A stretch of DNA of 64,000 bases, taken from contig NZ_CP045571.1 of assembly GCF_009662475.1 (NCBI RefSeq), positions 432,501-496,500 on the forward strand. Reading direction: 5' to 3'. Under the pieces are notes generated by a model. The model did not search any database, was not told the DNA's origin, and saw nothing but the letters and a program-made list of their open reading frames with translations. The DNA is from Acidithiobacillus thiooxidans ATCC 19377. GTDB lineage: Bacteria > Pseudomonadota > Gammaproteobacteria > Acidithiobacillales > Acidithiobacillaceae. This document shows, piece after piece, positions 47,753 through 57,167 of this stretch. Position numbers and translations under genes: made by a program. The first letter of the stretch is position 1, and every line of letters starts with the position of its first letter.

Positions 47753-48270
47753 GTCAAGCGCTTCTCACCGTCATCGGCGAAGATCGCCCCGGTATTGTCG
47801 CAGCTGTCACCCAGGCGCTGTTTACGGCGGACTGCTCCATTGGTGATGCTTCCATGATGCGTCTGGGCGGCTATTTCACCATCATGCAGGTCATTGACTA
47901 CAGCAGGGACCTGGGCTCTGTGGAAATGGCCCTGGATCCTGCCATCAAGCGCCTGAATTTACGGGTACACCTGGATCCTATCTCCAGTGTTGCGGTCGCG
48001 GCAGATCTGCCCAACACCCGGGTCACAGTGTATGGGGCCGATCATCCGGGTATTGTGGCCGGAGTAACCGGCGCCCTGGCCGCCATCGGTTTTAATGTGA
48101 TTGATCTGGAAAGCGAAAGCTCCGGAAGCGCCGAGCGGCCACTGTACGTCATGGTCATTCAGGGTTATGCCCCCGATGGCATTGAAAGCGTGCGCAAGGC
48201 GGTTTTGCCCCTGCGCGAAAAACAAGGGGTAGAAGTGGGTGTCCACCCCATTGAAGCGGCCGTATTCTGA
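47749..48270 (+). CDS. Tandem ACT-domain regulatory protein (GcvR-like)
   Basis: 173 residues with two ACT domains: LLTVIGEDRPGIVAAVTQAL near the start and VTVYGADHPGIVAGVTGALA near residue 90. It resembles GcvR, the glycine cleavage repressor partner, but related proteins occur without GcvA, so the target is unknown. It probably senses an amino acid. ATGA overlap with mtnB and one-base overlap with def put it in the same transcript. Confidence 0.75.
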   Translation: MSQALLTVIGEDRPGIVAAVTQALFTADCSIGDASMMRLGGYFTIMQVIDYSRDLGSVEMALDPAIKRLNLRVHLDPISSVAVAADLPNTRVTVYGADHPGIVAGVTGALAAIGFNVIDLESESSGSAERPLYVMVIQGYAPDGIESVRKAVLPLREKQGVEVGVHPIEAAVF

Positions 48271-48776
48271 TGACGGTACTGTCCATCCTCACCTATCCCG
48301 ATGCGCGGCTGCAGCGCAAGGCCGAAGCCGTCCAGGTTTTTGACGATGAGCTGCTAAAATTTGTCGGGGATTTGTCCGAAACCATGTACGCCGGTCCGGG
48401 CGGCGTCGGTATTGCCGCCCCTCAGGTAGATCGCCATCAGCGCATTGTCATTGTCGATGTGCGTCCCAAACTGGGGGATGATTGCCATGGTCTGATGGTG
48501 CTCATCAACCCCGAACTGATGGCCTGGGAAGGCATGGCTGTGGGCCGCGAGGGCTGCATGTCGGTCCCGGATTTTACCGGCAATGTTATCCGTGCCGAGC
48601 GCATTCGGGTGCAGGCCCAGGACGTGTCGGGACGCGAGCGCAGTTTTGAATGTGAAGGCTTTGAGGCGCGGGCGGTGCAGCATGAAATGGACCATCTCGA
48701 CGGTTTTCTGTTTCTGGACCGCCTGGTTTCACGAAAAACCGATCTGTTCCGCCGCAAGAATTATCAGAAATCCTAA
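48270..48776 (+). CDS. def: Peptide deformylase
   Basis: It removes the N-formyl group from nascent proteins. 168 residues with the three deformylase motifs: GVGIAAPQV, EGCMSVPD (Cys metal ligand) and QHEMDHLDG (two His ligands and catalytic Glu). Slight changes from the textbook GLAAPQ and EGCLS are conservative. Not next to fmt, the usual partner. It is the last gene of the mtn-containing operon; the palindromic repeat follows 13 bp after the stop. Confidence 0.95.
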   Translation: MTVLSILTYPDARLQRKAEAVQVFDDELLKFVGDLSETMYAGPGGVGIAAPQVDRHQRIVIVDVRPKLGDDCHGLMVLINPELMAWEGMAVGREGCMSVPDFTGNVIRAERIRVQAQDVSGRERSFECEGFEARAVQHEMDHLDGFLFLDRLVSRKTDLFRRKNYQKS

Positions 48777-48789
48777 TAACCACCAATCA

Positions 48790-48990
48790 TCCTGAAAACG
48801 GCAGTTGCCGTGGGTGCTTTTTGCTCCGTTGTTCCTCGCCTGTTGTTCTAAGGCGCATCCTGCTGTCAGGAGAGAACTCGCCCTTCGGGCTCAAACAGCT
48901 CTCCTGACGGGCGCAGGATTCCGCCAAGAACAACAACGGCTCGAAACAAAAGTCGCTGCAAAGCACCCACGGCAACTGCCGTTTTCAGGA
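48790..48990. repeat. 201-bp palindromic repeat element, copy A
   Basis: Perfect 31-bp terminal inverted repeats start with TCCTGAAAACGGCAGTTGCC. The inner part folds further (GTCAGGAGAG with CTCTCCTGAC). It encodes nothing plausible. Nearly identical to 58761-58961. It separates convergent def and rfbB, so its hairpin may end transcription both ways. MITE-like by structure. Confidence 0.85.
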
Positions 48991-49049
48991 TAGCCGGCAT
49001 CCCGGTTATGGTGGTCCTGGGGATATGCGTTAAACTGCATAAGCCGGAC

Positions 49050-50186
49050 TTATTCGGCTCCGTATTGGGTGTCCAGCCAGTGACGATAACTGCCATCCAT
49101 GACCTGTTGCCACCATTGCGGATGCTCCAGGTACCAGAGGATGGTGCGCTGAATGCCGGTGGGAAAATCCACCGCAGGTGCAAAAGCCAATTCCCGGGTG
49201 ATTTTTTCCGCATCAATGGCATAGCGGCGATCATGACCGGGGCGGTCACGAACATACTGAATCAGCTCTTCGCTGCGGTGTCCCAGTGCCGGGGCGGCCT
49301 GGGGGTATTGTTCGGCCCAGCGGGGATTACCGGCGAATAATGCGTCCATCTTCCGGCAGACCAGTTGCACAATGTCGATATTGGCCCATTCGTTACATCC
49401 ACCAATATTGTAGCTTTCGCCTTCCCGGCCCTCATCAAGAATAGCGGCGATCCCCCGGCAGTGATCTTCTACATAGAGCCAGTCGCGAATCTGCTGACCA
49501 TCGCCGTAAATGGGCAGGGCTTTATTGTGAAGAATATTGACGATGATCAGCGGGATAAGTTTTTCGGGAAAATGATAAGGCCCGTAATTGTTGGAGCAGT
49601 TGCTGGTCGTCGTGCTTAATCCGTAGGTATGCTGATAGGCACGGACCAGATGGTCGGAGCCCGCCTTGCTGGCGGCATAGGGAGAATTGGGCGCATAAGG
49701 GGTGTCTTCGCGAAAGGCAGGGTCTTGGGGTCCGAGGGTGCCGTAGACTTCATCGGTGGAAATATGATGAAAACGATGGGGAACAGGGCCTTCAGGACCA
49801 TCCAGCCAGAGCGATTTCGCCACTTTGAGGAGCGTATGGGTGCCGACGATATTGGTCTGGATAAAAGCATCAGGATCATGAATGGAGCGATCGACGTGGC
49901 TTTCCGCAGCAAAGTGCACAATGACATTGATGTCATGGGCACGCAGGCTACTTTCAAGCAATGCCGCATCATTGATGTCACCCTGAACAAAATGAAAATC
50001 GGGATGCGTTTCCAGTCCGTCGAGATTATGGCGGTTACCGGCGTAGCTGAGGACATCATAAGCGACCAGAATCCCATGAGGATGATTCTTCAGCCAGTAG
50101 TGACAGAAATTGCTGCCAATAAAACCGGCGGCACCGGTGACCAGCAGGCGTTTTTCAGCGGGCGATGCAGAAGAGGTTGCGGTCAT
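49050..50186 (-). CDS. rfbB: dTDP-glucose 4,6-dehydratase
   Basis: Second step of dTDP-L-rhamnose synthesis. 378 residues, extended short-chain dehydrogenase with TGAAGFIGSNF, the STDEVYG motif and the catalytic YAASKAGSDHL. The ATG at 50186 is chosen; an earlier ATG at 50261 would enter rfbD. The C-terminus is of usual length. In a minus-strand cluster with rfbD, rfbC, rfbA and galU for surface polysaccharide precursors. Confidence 0.95.
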   Translation of the reverse strand: MTATSSASPAEKRLLVTGAAGFIGSNFCHYWLKNHPHGILVAYDVLSYAGNRHNLDGLETHPDFHFVQGDINDAALLESSLRAHDINVIVHFAAESHVDRSIHDPDAFIQTNIVGTHTLLKVAKSLWLDGPEGPVPHRFHHISTDEVYGTLGPQDPAFREDTPYAPNSPYAASKAGSDHLVRAYQHTYGLSTTTSNCSNNYGPYHFPEKLIPLIIVNILHNKALPIYGDGQQIRDWLYVEDHCRGIAAILDEGREGESYNIGGCNEWANIDIVQLVCRKMDALFAGNPRWAEQYPQAAPALGHRSEELIQYVRDRPGHDRRYAIDAEKITRELAFAPAVDFPTGIQRTILWYLEHPQWWQQVMDGSYRHWLDTQYGAE

Positions 50187-50199
50187 GGGGTTTCCTTGT

Positions 50200-51090
50200 C
50201 TAATCAGAATCGTTATCGGTGAGCATTTGCCGCAGTGCCTGACGCCAATGTGGAGCCGCACCTAACGTCGCATAGCTGATACTTTTATCCAGTACCGCGC
50301 AGGCGGGGCGTCGGGCCGGGGTTGGGTAGGCGCTGGCGGGAATCATACCGATGGGGATGCTACGCTGGAGCAGACCCAAAGCCAGGGCTTCTTCCTGAAT
50401 TGCGACCGCAAAATCGTACCAGGAGGCCACTCCGGCATCCGTCCAATGCTGAATGCCTTTGAATTCCGGTTGCGCGCAGGCCCTCCAGATGGCCGCCGCC
50501 AAACCTGCCGCCCAGGTAGGGCTGCCAATCTGGTCACCAACCACCCCCAGAGAGTCCCGCTCTGACATCAGCCGCAACATGGTTTTGACAAAATTTTTAC
50601 CGTGGGTGCTGTACACCCAGGCGGTCCGTAAAATGAGCGCATTGCTCCCCAGAATACGGACAATCTCTATCTCGCCGGCAGCTTTGCTGGCACCGTATAC
50701 GCCGAGCGGATGACGGATACTGTCCGGCTGATAAGGGGTCGCCTGACTCCCATCAAATACAAAATCCGTGGAAATATGGATGAGCCGGACAGAATGTTTA
50801 CGGGCAGCCTCTGCACAATGAACGGCACCATCCCGATTGATGGCATAGGCTGTTTCCGATTCCGACTCAGCAAGATCAACGGCAGTATAAGCGGCGGCGT
50901 TGATGATGAGGTCGGGCTGAAAATTCTCGGCAGCCTGCTCCACCTGTTCCTGAATGGCAATATCTGCCTGGGTGCGAGACAAGGCGCATAGTTCGACGGC
51001 CTCAGGACGGTGACGTTGGAGTTCCCAGCCTAACTGTCCATTGGCACCAAACAACAGGACGCGTTTGATTCCGGATCCGGCGGTGGTCAT
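50200..51090 (-). CDS. rfbD: dTDP-4-dehydrorhamnose reductase
   Basis: Final step to dTDP-L-rhamnose. 296 residues with GANGQLGWELQ at the NADPH site, STDFVFDG, and the catalytic YGASKAAGE. It ends 13 bp before rfbB. Two unrelated small genes separate it from rfbC, which is atypical for the rfbBDAC order. Confidence 0.94.
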   Translation of the reverse strand: MTTAGSGIKRVLLFGANGQLGWELQRHRPEAVELCALSRTQADIAIQEQVEQAAENFQPDLIINAAAYTAVDLAESESETAYAINRDGAVHCAEAARKHSVRLIHISTDFVFDGSQATPYQPDSIRHPLGVYGASKAAGEIEIVRILGSNALILRTAWVYSTHGKNFVKTMLRLMSERDSLGVVGDQIGSPTWAAGLAAAIWRACAQPEFKGIQHWTDAGVASWYDFAVAIQEEALALGLLQRSIPIGMIPASAYPTPARRPACAVLDKSISYATLGAAPHWRQALRQMLTDNDSD

Positions 51091-51132
51091 GCCTGGCTCC
51101 TGGTAGCGTTCATGGGATTTTCCTCGGGATAT

Positions 51133-51639
51133 TTAGTCAGAACGGCCGGTTGGGGCATAAAGAAATTCATAGAAGTTGTCCATGGCAATACCCTGGGTAT
51201 CATAGCCGGTCACTGTTACCTGATCATTTTGAGTGCCCACCGCCACCATGCAGGCATGCTCTTCAGGAAGGGCGGAAGCCTTTACAAATGAAGGGCCTAA
51301 TTGTCCGCAGGAATTATGCGGATATTCCTGATTCAGGCTGACGATAAGCTGATCAGCTATCTGCTGTGCTTGCTGTGGAGACCTGGCCGCAAAAGCCCGT
51401 TCATTCCGCCAGGCATCGGCAATGACTTTGCGTTCTGTGGGCGTGCTGGCTGATGCCATGGCTTCATGATGCATCTGGTCCAGGGTTTCCAGCGCCACAT
51501 ACAAATCGGTGCGCGCACCACTCTGCTGATCAATGACATGAACACTGAGAATAATGGTCAGTATGCCATAAATGACGATGACCGCACCGAGCACCCAGGC
51601 AAAACGCAGTCGACTGGATTTACTAGGATGACCTGCCAT
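51133..51639 (-). CDS. Single-pass membrane protein of unknown function
   Basis: A 168-residue protein with a basic N-terminus and one membrane helix at about residues 14-36 (FAWVLGAVIVIYGILTIILS). The following 130 residues are probably periplasmic and contain two cysteines (NSCGQLG, EHACMV) that could form a disulfide. No family recognised. It overlaps the DUF3579 gene by one base, so the two are coupled, inside the rhamnose cluster. Confidence 0.65.
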   Translation of the reverse strand: MAGHPSKSSRLRFAWVLGAVIVIYGILTIILSVHVIDQQSGARTDLYVALETLDQMHHEAMASASTPTERKVIADAWRNERAFAARSPQQAQQIADQLIVSLNQEYPHNSCGQLGPSFVKASALPEEHACMVAVGTQNDQVTVTGYDTQGIAMDNFYEFLYAPTGRSD

Positions 51640-51977
51640 CAGGAAGGCCGCCGTTGCGCGGGGCGGGCCCGGCGATGTGTGCTTTTCTGACTGTTTTGGC
51701 GGTCAGCTATGTGCCCCTCTTCACGGCGAATCTGCAAACGATTTTCGGCGGCAAAACGCATGATTTCCGCAAAGGCCTCGGGGCGTAATTGTTCCAGACT
51801 TTCATCCATGATGATGGCCGCGTTGCCATTTATGTTGGCGGGCTCAATCAATGGTAAGTAATGAATTTTATGGTCGGCACCGAAATGGGCGAGTCCCACC
51901 CCTTCTATGAGCATCTCAGCCCAGGCTGAGGGACGAAATTTGCCCCCGCTTTCGGTTACGCCATCAATGATGATCAT
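51639..51977 (-). CDS. DUF3579 family protein
   Basis: A 112-residue protein. IDGVTESGGKFRPSAWAEML, NGNAAIIMDESLEQLRPEAF and IMRFAAENRLQI match the DUF3579 family of small betaproteobacterial and acidithiobacillus proteins of unknown role. The C-terminal 25 residues are basic and probably disordered. It sits between rfbC and the membrane protein gene. Confidence 0.7.
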   Translation of the reverse strand: MIIIDGVTESGGKFRPSAWAEMLIEGVGLAHFGADHKIHYLPLIEPANINGNAAIIMDESLEQLRPEAFAEIMRFAAENRLQIRREEGHIADRQNSQKSTHRRARPAQRRPS

Positions 51978-52040
51978 GGATACCGCTGCTCCTCAGGAAA
52001 GGGGGCGATAATAACGCTCTTCGCATGGAGAATGAAGGGT

Positions 52041-52589
52041 TCACGAATAGGTTTCTGCTTTTGCAAAAGAGCATCCGGCTGCATCCTTGCTGGCCAGCTG
52101 GGGGTTCGAATCCGTGAGGAGGGGCCAGTCTATGCCGATATCCGGATCATTCCAGACTATGCAACGCTCGGCTTCCGGGGCGTAAAATTCGGTTGTTTTA
52201 TAGAGGAAGTCAGCGGAATTACTTAATACATAAAAGCCATGCGCAAAGCCGGGTGGTACCCAGAGCATCTGCTGATTTTCTTCGGAGAGTGTGGCCCCGA
52301 CCCATTGACCGAAGGTGGAAGAAGAGCGGCGCAAATCTACGGCCACATCAAAAACAGCACCTGAAACAACGCGTACCAGCTTTCCCTGGGGCTGATGAAT
52401 CTGATAATGCAGGCCACGCAGCACGCCCTGTTGAGAACGGCTGTGGTTATCCTGCACAAAGGTGAGATTCAGGCCGGCATCGGCAAACTGCCGCTGGTTC
52501 CAGCTTTCCATGAAAAATCCCCGGGTGTCGCCAAATACTTTGGGGGTAATGAGCAGCACTTCGGGGATACGTAATTTTTCAATGATCAA
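52041..52589 (-). CDS. rfbC: dTDP-4-dehydrorhamnose 3,5-epimerase
   Basis: Third step of dTDP-rhamnose synthesis. 182-residue cupin with [30 protein letters not shown] (catalytic His) and [14 protein letters not shown]. The start ATG overlaps rfbA by 4 bp. Regular length. Confidence 0.95.
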   Translation of the reverse strand: MIIEKLRIPEVLLITPKVFGDTRGFFMESWNQRQFADAGLNLTFVQDNHSRSQQGVLRGLHYQIHQPQGKLVRVVSGAVFDVAVDLRRSSSTFGQWVGATLSEENQQMLWVPPGFAHGFYVLSNSADFLYKTTEFYAPEAERCIVWNDPDIGIDWPLLTDSNPQLASKDAAGCSFAKAETYS

Positions 52590-53470
52590 AACGGAGACCC
52601 TTCTTCAAGGATGCGCAGGAGATATTCTCCATAACCACTTTTTTTCAGCGGGGCGGCAAGTTCTGTAAGTGTGTCTGCATCAATATAACCCATGCGGTAG
52701 GCTATTTCTTCGGGACACGCAACTTTCAGGCCCTGACGTTCTTCCAGAGTGCGGATGAATTGTCCGGCGCTGAGCAGGTCAGCGTGCGTGCCAGTATCCA
52801 GCCAGGCCGTGCCGCGTCCCAGCACTTCCACATGCAGGCGTTTTTGTTCGAGGTATAAACGATTCAGATCAGTAATTTCCAGCTCTCCCCGTGGTGAAGG
52901 ACGGATTTCCCGGGCCAGACGACTCCCGTCTGCATCATAAAAATACAGGCCGGTGACCGCAAAAGAAGAGCGGGGTTTGACAGGTTTTTCTTCCAGTCCA
53001 ATGGCAATACCCTGACGGTCAAACTCCACCACGCCATAAGCCTTGGGATTGGCAACGTGGTAGGCAAAAATCGTTGCCCCGTTATCGGCCCGGTTGGTTT
53101 GCTGCAGGGATTCACTGAGATCGTGTCCATAAAAAACATTGTCGCCAAGCACCAGTGCTGAAGGGCTCCCCGCCAGAAAGTTTTCGGCAATCAGTAAGGC
53201 TTGCGCAAGGCCGTCAGGATGCGCCTGTTCGGCATAGCAAAAATCCATCCCCCACTGCCGACCATCACCCAGAAGCTGCTGGAAACGTGGAAGATCGTTG
53301 GGTGTGGAAATAATCTGGATTTCGCGGATTCCCGCCAACATCAGGGTGGCGAGCGGATAATAAATCAGGGGCTTGTCATAAACCGGCATCAGCTGCTTGC
53401 TGACTGCCTGGGTCAGCGGATACAGACGGGTACCCGAACCCCCGGCGAGGAGAATACCCTTACGCTTCAT
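52586..53470 (-). CDS. rfbA: Glucose-1-phosphate thymidylyltransferase
   Basis: It makes dTDP-glucose, the first committed step to dTDP-rhamnose. 294 residues with the nucleotidyltransferase [11 protein letters not shown] signature and KPLIYYPL. Feedback inhibition by dTDP-rhamnose is known for the family. It overlaps galU by 11 bp. Confidence 0.95.
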   Translation of the reverse strand: MKRKGILLAGGSGTRLYPLTQAVSKQLMPVYDKPLIYYPLATLMLAGIREIQIISTPNDLPRFQQLLGDGRQWGMDFCYAEQAHPDGLAQALLIAENFLAGSPSALVLGDNVFYGHDLSESLQQTNRADNGATIFAYHVANPKAYGVVEFDRQGIAIGLEEKPVKPRSSFAVTGLYFYDADGSRLAREIRPSPRGELEITDLNRLYLEQKRLHVEVLGRGTAWLDTGTHADLLSAGQFIRTLEERQGLKVACPEEIAYRMGYIDADTLTELAAPLKKSGYGEYLLRILEEGSPF

Positions 53471-54371
53471 GAGCAGCCTCAGAATTTTCTGCCTTACCCT
53501 GGCTCTGGCAGAGGCTATTCATATACTCGGTAAAATCGGCGCCCACTTCGGGATGTAATTTGCCGAAGGCAATGGTGGCCTTGAGATAGCCCAGTTTGTC
53601 ACCACAATCAAAGCGCTGACCGGCAAAACGATAGGCCAGCACCTGACGTTCGCTGAGCAGATGGGCGATGGCATCCGTCAACTGGATTTCGCCTCCTGCG
53701 CCACTCTGGGTGTTTTCCAGAAAATGAAAGAGACGGGCGGGCAGTATATACCGACCAACCACCCCCAGATTAGAAGGCGCTTTTTCGGGCTGGGGTTTTT
53801 CGACAATGCCGCTGACCTGAAAAATACGTTCGTCCCACGGGCGGGCGTCTACCACTCCATAACGGGTAGAGTGTTCACGGGGGATTTCTTCGACGCCAAG
53901 AATGCCGGCCTGATAGCGATGGTGCTGTTCGACCATTTGCGCCAATACAGGTGGTTCACCGAGCATCAGATCATCGGCCAGCAGCACGGCAAACGGTTCA
54001 TCACCGATAACCGGCTTGGCCATCAGTACGGCGTGGCCCAGCCCCAGAGGGTAAGGCTGACGCAGAAAAATGGTACTCACATGACTGGGTAAAATACTTT
54101 GCACCTGTTCCAGCAAGGCTTTTTTGCCACGCTTTTCCAGTTCGTTTTCCAGTTCGTAGGAAACGTCAAAGTGATCTTCAATGGCCCGTTTCCCCCGGCC
54201 ACTGATGAAAATCAACTGATCGCAGCCTGCCGCAATGGCTTCTTCTACGGCGTACTGGATCAGAGGTTTGTCCACTACCGGCATCATTTCCTTGGCGCTG
54301 GCTTTGGTGGCCGGTAAAAATCGGGTACCCAGGCCCGCCACGGGGAAAACTGCTTTACGCACTTCAGCCAT
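53460..54371 (-). CDS. galU: UTP--glucose-1-phosphate uridylyltransferase
   Basis: It makes UDP-glucose for polysaccharides and lipopolysaccharide. 303 residues with [20 protein letters not shown] and the catalytic-Lys region [11 protein letters not shown]. The ATG at 54371, following AGGAGA, is chosen over the open upstream frame. First gene of the rfb cluster transcript; the promoter should be in 54372-54440. Confidence 0.95.
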   Translation of the reverse strand: MAEVRKAVFPVAGLGTRFLPATKASAKEMMPVVDKPLIQYAVEEAIAAGCDQLIFISGRGKRAIEDHFDVSYELENELEKRGKKALLEQVQSILPSHVSTIFLRQPYPLGLGHAVLMAKPVIGDEPFAVLLADDLMLGEPPVLAQMVEQHHRYQAGILGVEEIPREHSTRYGVVDARPWDERIFQVSGIVEKPQPEKAPSNLGVVGRYILPARLFHFLENTQSGAGGEIQLTDAIAHLLSERQVLAYRFAGQRFDCGDKLGYLKATIAFGKLHPEVGADFTEYMNSLCQSQGKAENSEAAHEA

Positions 54372-54446
54372 ACATGTTCTCCTTTGGTATGCGGCGAGTA
54401 TAACGAACACAGCCCGCCTCCCGCAAAGTGTTTGACTTCATGAACA

Positions 54447-54494
54447 GCTCGGGTCAAATTCGCTGCAAATCGCCCGGACCAATGGCCGTTTTAG
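54447..54494 (+). repeat. Degenerate half of the 201-bp palindromic repeat
   Basis: About 70% similar by eye to the right end of the full copies: GCTCG, CGCTGCAAA and GGCCGTTTT are kept in order. Lies between galU and the DUF502 gene. Confidence 0.35.
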
Positions 54495-54496
54495 CT

Positions 54497-55186
54497 TCAT
54501 GAAGAAGAATCGGCGTCGGATTCAGAAGCTTCGTGCGGGATACCGGGTTCCGATTTTTCCCGAATTATTTTTCCACCACCGACGCCACCGGCCATGGCAA
54601 AACGTAAAGCCTGCTGGGGTGTCATGTCCGGAAGCGGGATGATTTTTTCTCTGGGAATCAGGCAGGTGAAGCCGCCGACGCCATAACTCATGGGAATAAA
54701 AACGGCCACACAGTCTTCGGGGAGGTGCGGTAGTTCGTGCAGGGTGTCACGGGTGACCAGCCCGATGATGTAGCCCATATCTCCCCCCTGCCGAACCAGA
54801 ACGGCGCTGCGAAAGCCCCGGTCTGCACCACCAAACAGTAATCCCACCGTTTCCTGAATGGTGCTGTAAAGGCTATGCAGAACCGGGATTCGCGCCAGTG
54901 CCTTGTTCATCCAGTCAAAAATCCATGCGGTCAGGACATGGGAAGCCAGAAAACCAACGCCCAGAATGGTCAGCAAGGTCAGGACCAGTCCCAGACCGGG
55001 GATGTCTATTCCGAAAATGGCCTTGATCGGCGCTTCAAACAAGTTGTTGAGCCAGCCGCCAATCCATAACACCACATAAATGGTCAGGCCGATGGGAAGA
55101 GAGATGAGCAGGCCCTGGGCGAACCAGCGGCGCAAATGCAGATGCTGAAAACGTGAAGGCGGTTGAACGGGTACTGGCAGTGTCAT
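54497..55186 (-). CDS. DUF502 family membrane protein
   Basis: 229 residues with two membrane helices: GLLISLPIGLTIYVVLWIGG and VLTLLTILGVGFLASHVLTA. The family motif IPVLHSLYSTIQETVGLLFG and VAVFIPMSYGVGGFTCLIPR follow. DUF502 function is unknown; plant homologues (COV1) act in development. It is followed by glrR on the same strand. Confidence 0.8.
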   Translation of the reverse strand: MTLPVPVQPPSRFQHLHLRRWFAQGLLISLPIGLTIYVVLWIGGWLNNLFEAPIKAIFGIDIPGLGLVLTLLTILGVGFLASHVLTAWIFDWMNKALARIPVLHSLYSTIQETVGLLFGGADRGFRSAVLVRQGGDMGYIIGLVTRDTLHELPHLPEDCVAVFIPMSYGVGGFTCLIPREKIIPLPDMTPQQALRFAMAGGVGGGKIIREKSEPGIPHEASESDADSSS

Positions 55187-55249
55187 TGGGACCCCGTTTT
55201 AGCAAAGACCGCACCAGCATAACAAAAAATGCCAGAAAGTAGTGGATGT

Positions 55250-56638
55250 TTACGGAGTCTCATCGCGATCCTCCTGATTTTTGAATAGTTGCGGGGCCAG
55301 GCCATGTTTGCGCATGAGCTTGTAAAGATCCGTACGATGGCGGCCAGCAATGCGAGCAGCCCGGGAAATATTGCCGTCGGTGGCACGCAGCAGATTTTCA
55401 AGATACACCCTTTCAAAGGCCGTTTTGGCATCCTGCAAAGGCGGGAAGGCGCTGGATCCACCCTGACGGCCGGCATCGGGAATGGCCTCTCCCGAGACCC
55501 AACCTTTTTCGGTGACGGCGGCGGCAAAGGTGATGGCGTTTTCCAGCTCTCGAACATTTCCGGGCCAGGGTCGCTGCATCAGCTTGTCCATGGCTTCGGG
55601 GCTGAACCCTGGAATATTGCGTTCCAGGCGCTGGCTTTCCCGATCCAGAAAATATTGGGCAAGGAGCAGGATGTCTTCGGGACGCTCGCTGAGGCTGGGA
55701 ACCCGTAGGGGAATGACGTGCAGGCGATAATATAGATCTTCCCGAAAGGCGCCGCTGGTAGTCAGCGCATGAATATCCTGATGGGTGGCGCTGATAACGC
55801 GTAAATCCACAGATATTTCTGTTTTTGCTCCAACTGGACGTAAGGTCCCTTCCTGCAATACCCGCAGCAGTTTGACCTGCAAAGCCAAGGGGAGGTCTCC
55901 GATTTCGTCCAGGAACAAAGTACCGTGGTCGGCGCTGCGAATGAGCCCGATATGGTCCTGAGTGGCTCCGGTAAAAGCCCCCTTAACGTGGCCAAACAGT
56001 TCACTTTCGGCCAGTTCGGAGGGAATGGCGCCACAGTTGACGGCCACAAAAGGCTGGTCATTCCGGGCGCTGGCTTCGTGGATAGCTCTGGCGACACGTT
56101 CCTTGCCCGACCCACTTTCTCCAGAAAGAAAAACACTGGCCTGGGAAGTGGCTATGCGGGTAATTTCATTGACCAGACTGGCCATGACCGGACTGCGGTG
56201 GAGGATGCTTTGCCCGGCCTGAGCGCGTAGGTCAGCCCTTAACTTGCTGAGTTCACGGCCAGCAAGGCGTTGTGCCAGGGCCGCCGTGCATAATGTCTGT
56301 AACTCGTCATTACTGAACGGTTTGCTGAGATAACCAAAAGCCTGGGCACGCATGGCTTCTACCGCGTTAGGAATGGTGCCATGGGCGGTTAGCAAAATAA
56401 CCGGCAAATCGGGATCACGAGCCTGAGCGGCTTCAAGAACCGCCATCCCGTCCATGATGGGCATGCGTAAATCGGTGATCAACAAATCCACACTTTCCTG
56501 GTCCAGTAGTTCCAGCCCTTGCTGCGGATTGTTGCTACTCAGTACCCGATAATCTTCACTTTCCAGCCACAAACCCAGCAGCCTTAAAAAATCCGGATCA
56601 TCATCAATAATGAGAATAGTGGGCATGGTTTTACGCAT
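55250..56638 (-). CDS. glrR: Sigma-54-dependent response regulator (GlrR/QseF-like)
   Basis: About 462 residues. A receiver domain with phosphorylation Asp56 (LLITDLRMP), then an AAA+ sigma-54 activator with GESGSGKE, the GAFTGA loop that touches sigma-54 and LFLDEIGDLP, then a Fis-type HTH (NISRAARIAGRHRTDLYKLM). The ATG at 56638 lies 1 nt after the lipoprotein-gene stop; 56626 is the alternative. With the kinase at 57164-58699 it forms a two-component system. The targets are sigma-54 promoters, not visible here. Confidence 0.9.
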   Translation of the reverse strand: MRKTMPTILIIDDDPDFLRLLGLWLESEDYRVLSSNNPQQGLELLDQESVDLLITDLRMPIMDGMAVLEAAQARDPDLPVILLTAHGTIPNAVEAMRAQAFGYLSKPFSNDELQTLCTAALAQRLAGRELSKLRADLRAQAGQSILHRSPVMASLVNEITRIATSQASVFLSGESGSGKERVARAIHEASARNDQPFVAVNCGAIPSELAESELFGHVKGAFTGATQDHIGLIRSADHGTLFLDEIGDLPLALQVKLLRVLQEGTLRPVGAKTEISVDLRVISATHQDIHALTTSGAFREDLYYRLHVIPLRVPSLSERPEDILLLAQYFLDRESQRLERNIPGFSPEAMDKLMQRPWPGNVRELENAITFAAAVTEKGWVSGEAIPDAGRQGGSSAFPPLQDAKTAFERVYLENLLRATDGNISRAARIAGRHRTDLYKLMRKHGLAPQLFKNQEDRDETP

Positions 56639-56639
56639 C

Positions 56640-57167
56640 TCAGGGTAAGGGCGCGCCATGCGCTTCCAGGGTTTTTTCTGCATGCTGGTGGAGCAGGGAT
56701 TCCAGACGTTGAAGCCGTGCTTGTGCGGCATCTGCAGCATTTTGTGCAGCGATAGTCTGAGCTTTAATTTGCTGAATGCGGACTTTGTCTCGTTTAAGAA
56801 GAGTAATATTTTCCAGCAGGGCATTGACGCTGCGCCGCAAGGGGAGGGTCTGGCTGGCCAGATCCTGGTTCTGTGCCGCCATGCTGAGCTCCCGGGCGGC
56901 GTTATCCAGAGCAGTTTTATTGAGAGGGCCACTGCTGAGATAGCTGTTTGCCAGCGCAAGATGAATATTGGCACAACTGGCGGAGGTAGCGGGACCGCAA
57001 TCATGCAATGCCTTGAGCAGCTCTGGTCGGGGCGTTTCCGAGAGCGGCAGCGGCGCGGCCTGGGGCTGAGCAGGTGCTTCCGGATGAATCATTGCACAGG
57101 CACCCAGAAACAATAGGATACTGAAGACGCCGAGTGAGCGGATCGCAAGCAATAATCGGTACATCAA
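56640..57167 (-). CDS. QseG-like lipoprotein
   Basis: 175 residues with a lipobox FLGAC (Cys24) and a predicted long helix/coiled coil in the C-terminal half (KRDKVRIQQIKAQTIAAQNA onward). Its position between the kinase and regulator genes matches qseG (yfhG) in E. coli, whose product activates the GlrK kinase from the periplasm. Sequence similarity is not evident, so the assignment rests on context and architecture. Confidence 0.65.
   Translation of the reverse strand: MMYRLLLAIRSLGVFSILLFLGACAMIHPEAPAQPQAAPLPLSETPRPELLKALHDCGPATSASCANIHLALANSYLSSGPLNKTALDNAARELSMAAQNQDLASQTLPLRRSVNALLENITLLKRDKVRIQQIKAQTIAAQNAADAAQARLQRLESLLHQHAEKTLEAHGAPLP

Noticed and set aside
48787-48993. Open frames of about 62 residues on both strands inside the palindromic repeat
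   Set aside because: They mirror each other because the DNA is palindromic, recur at 58758-59012, and have no ribosome site or family.
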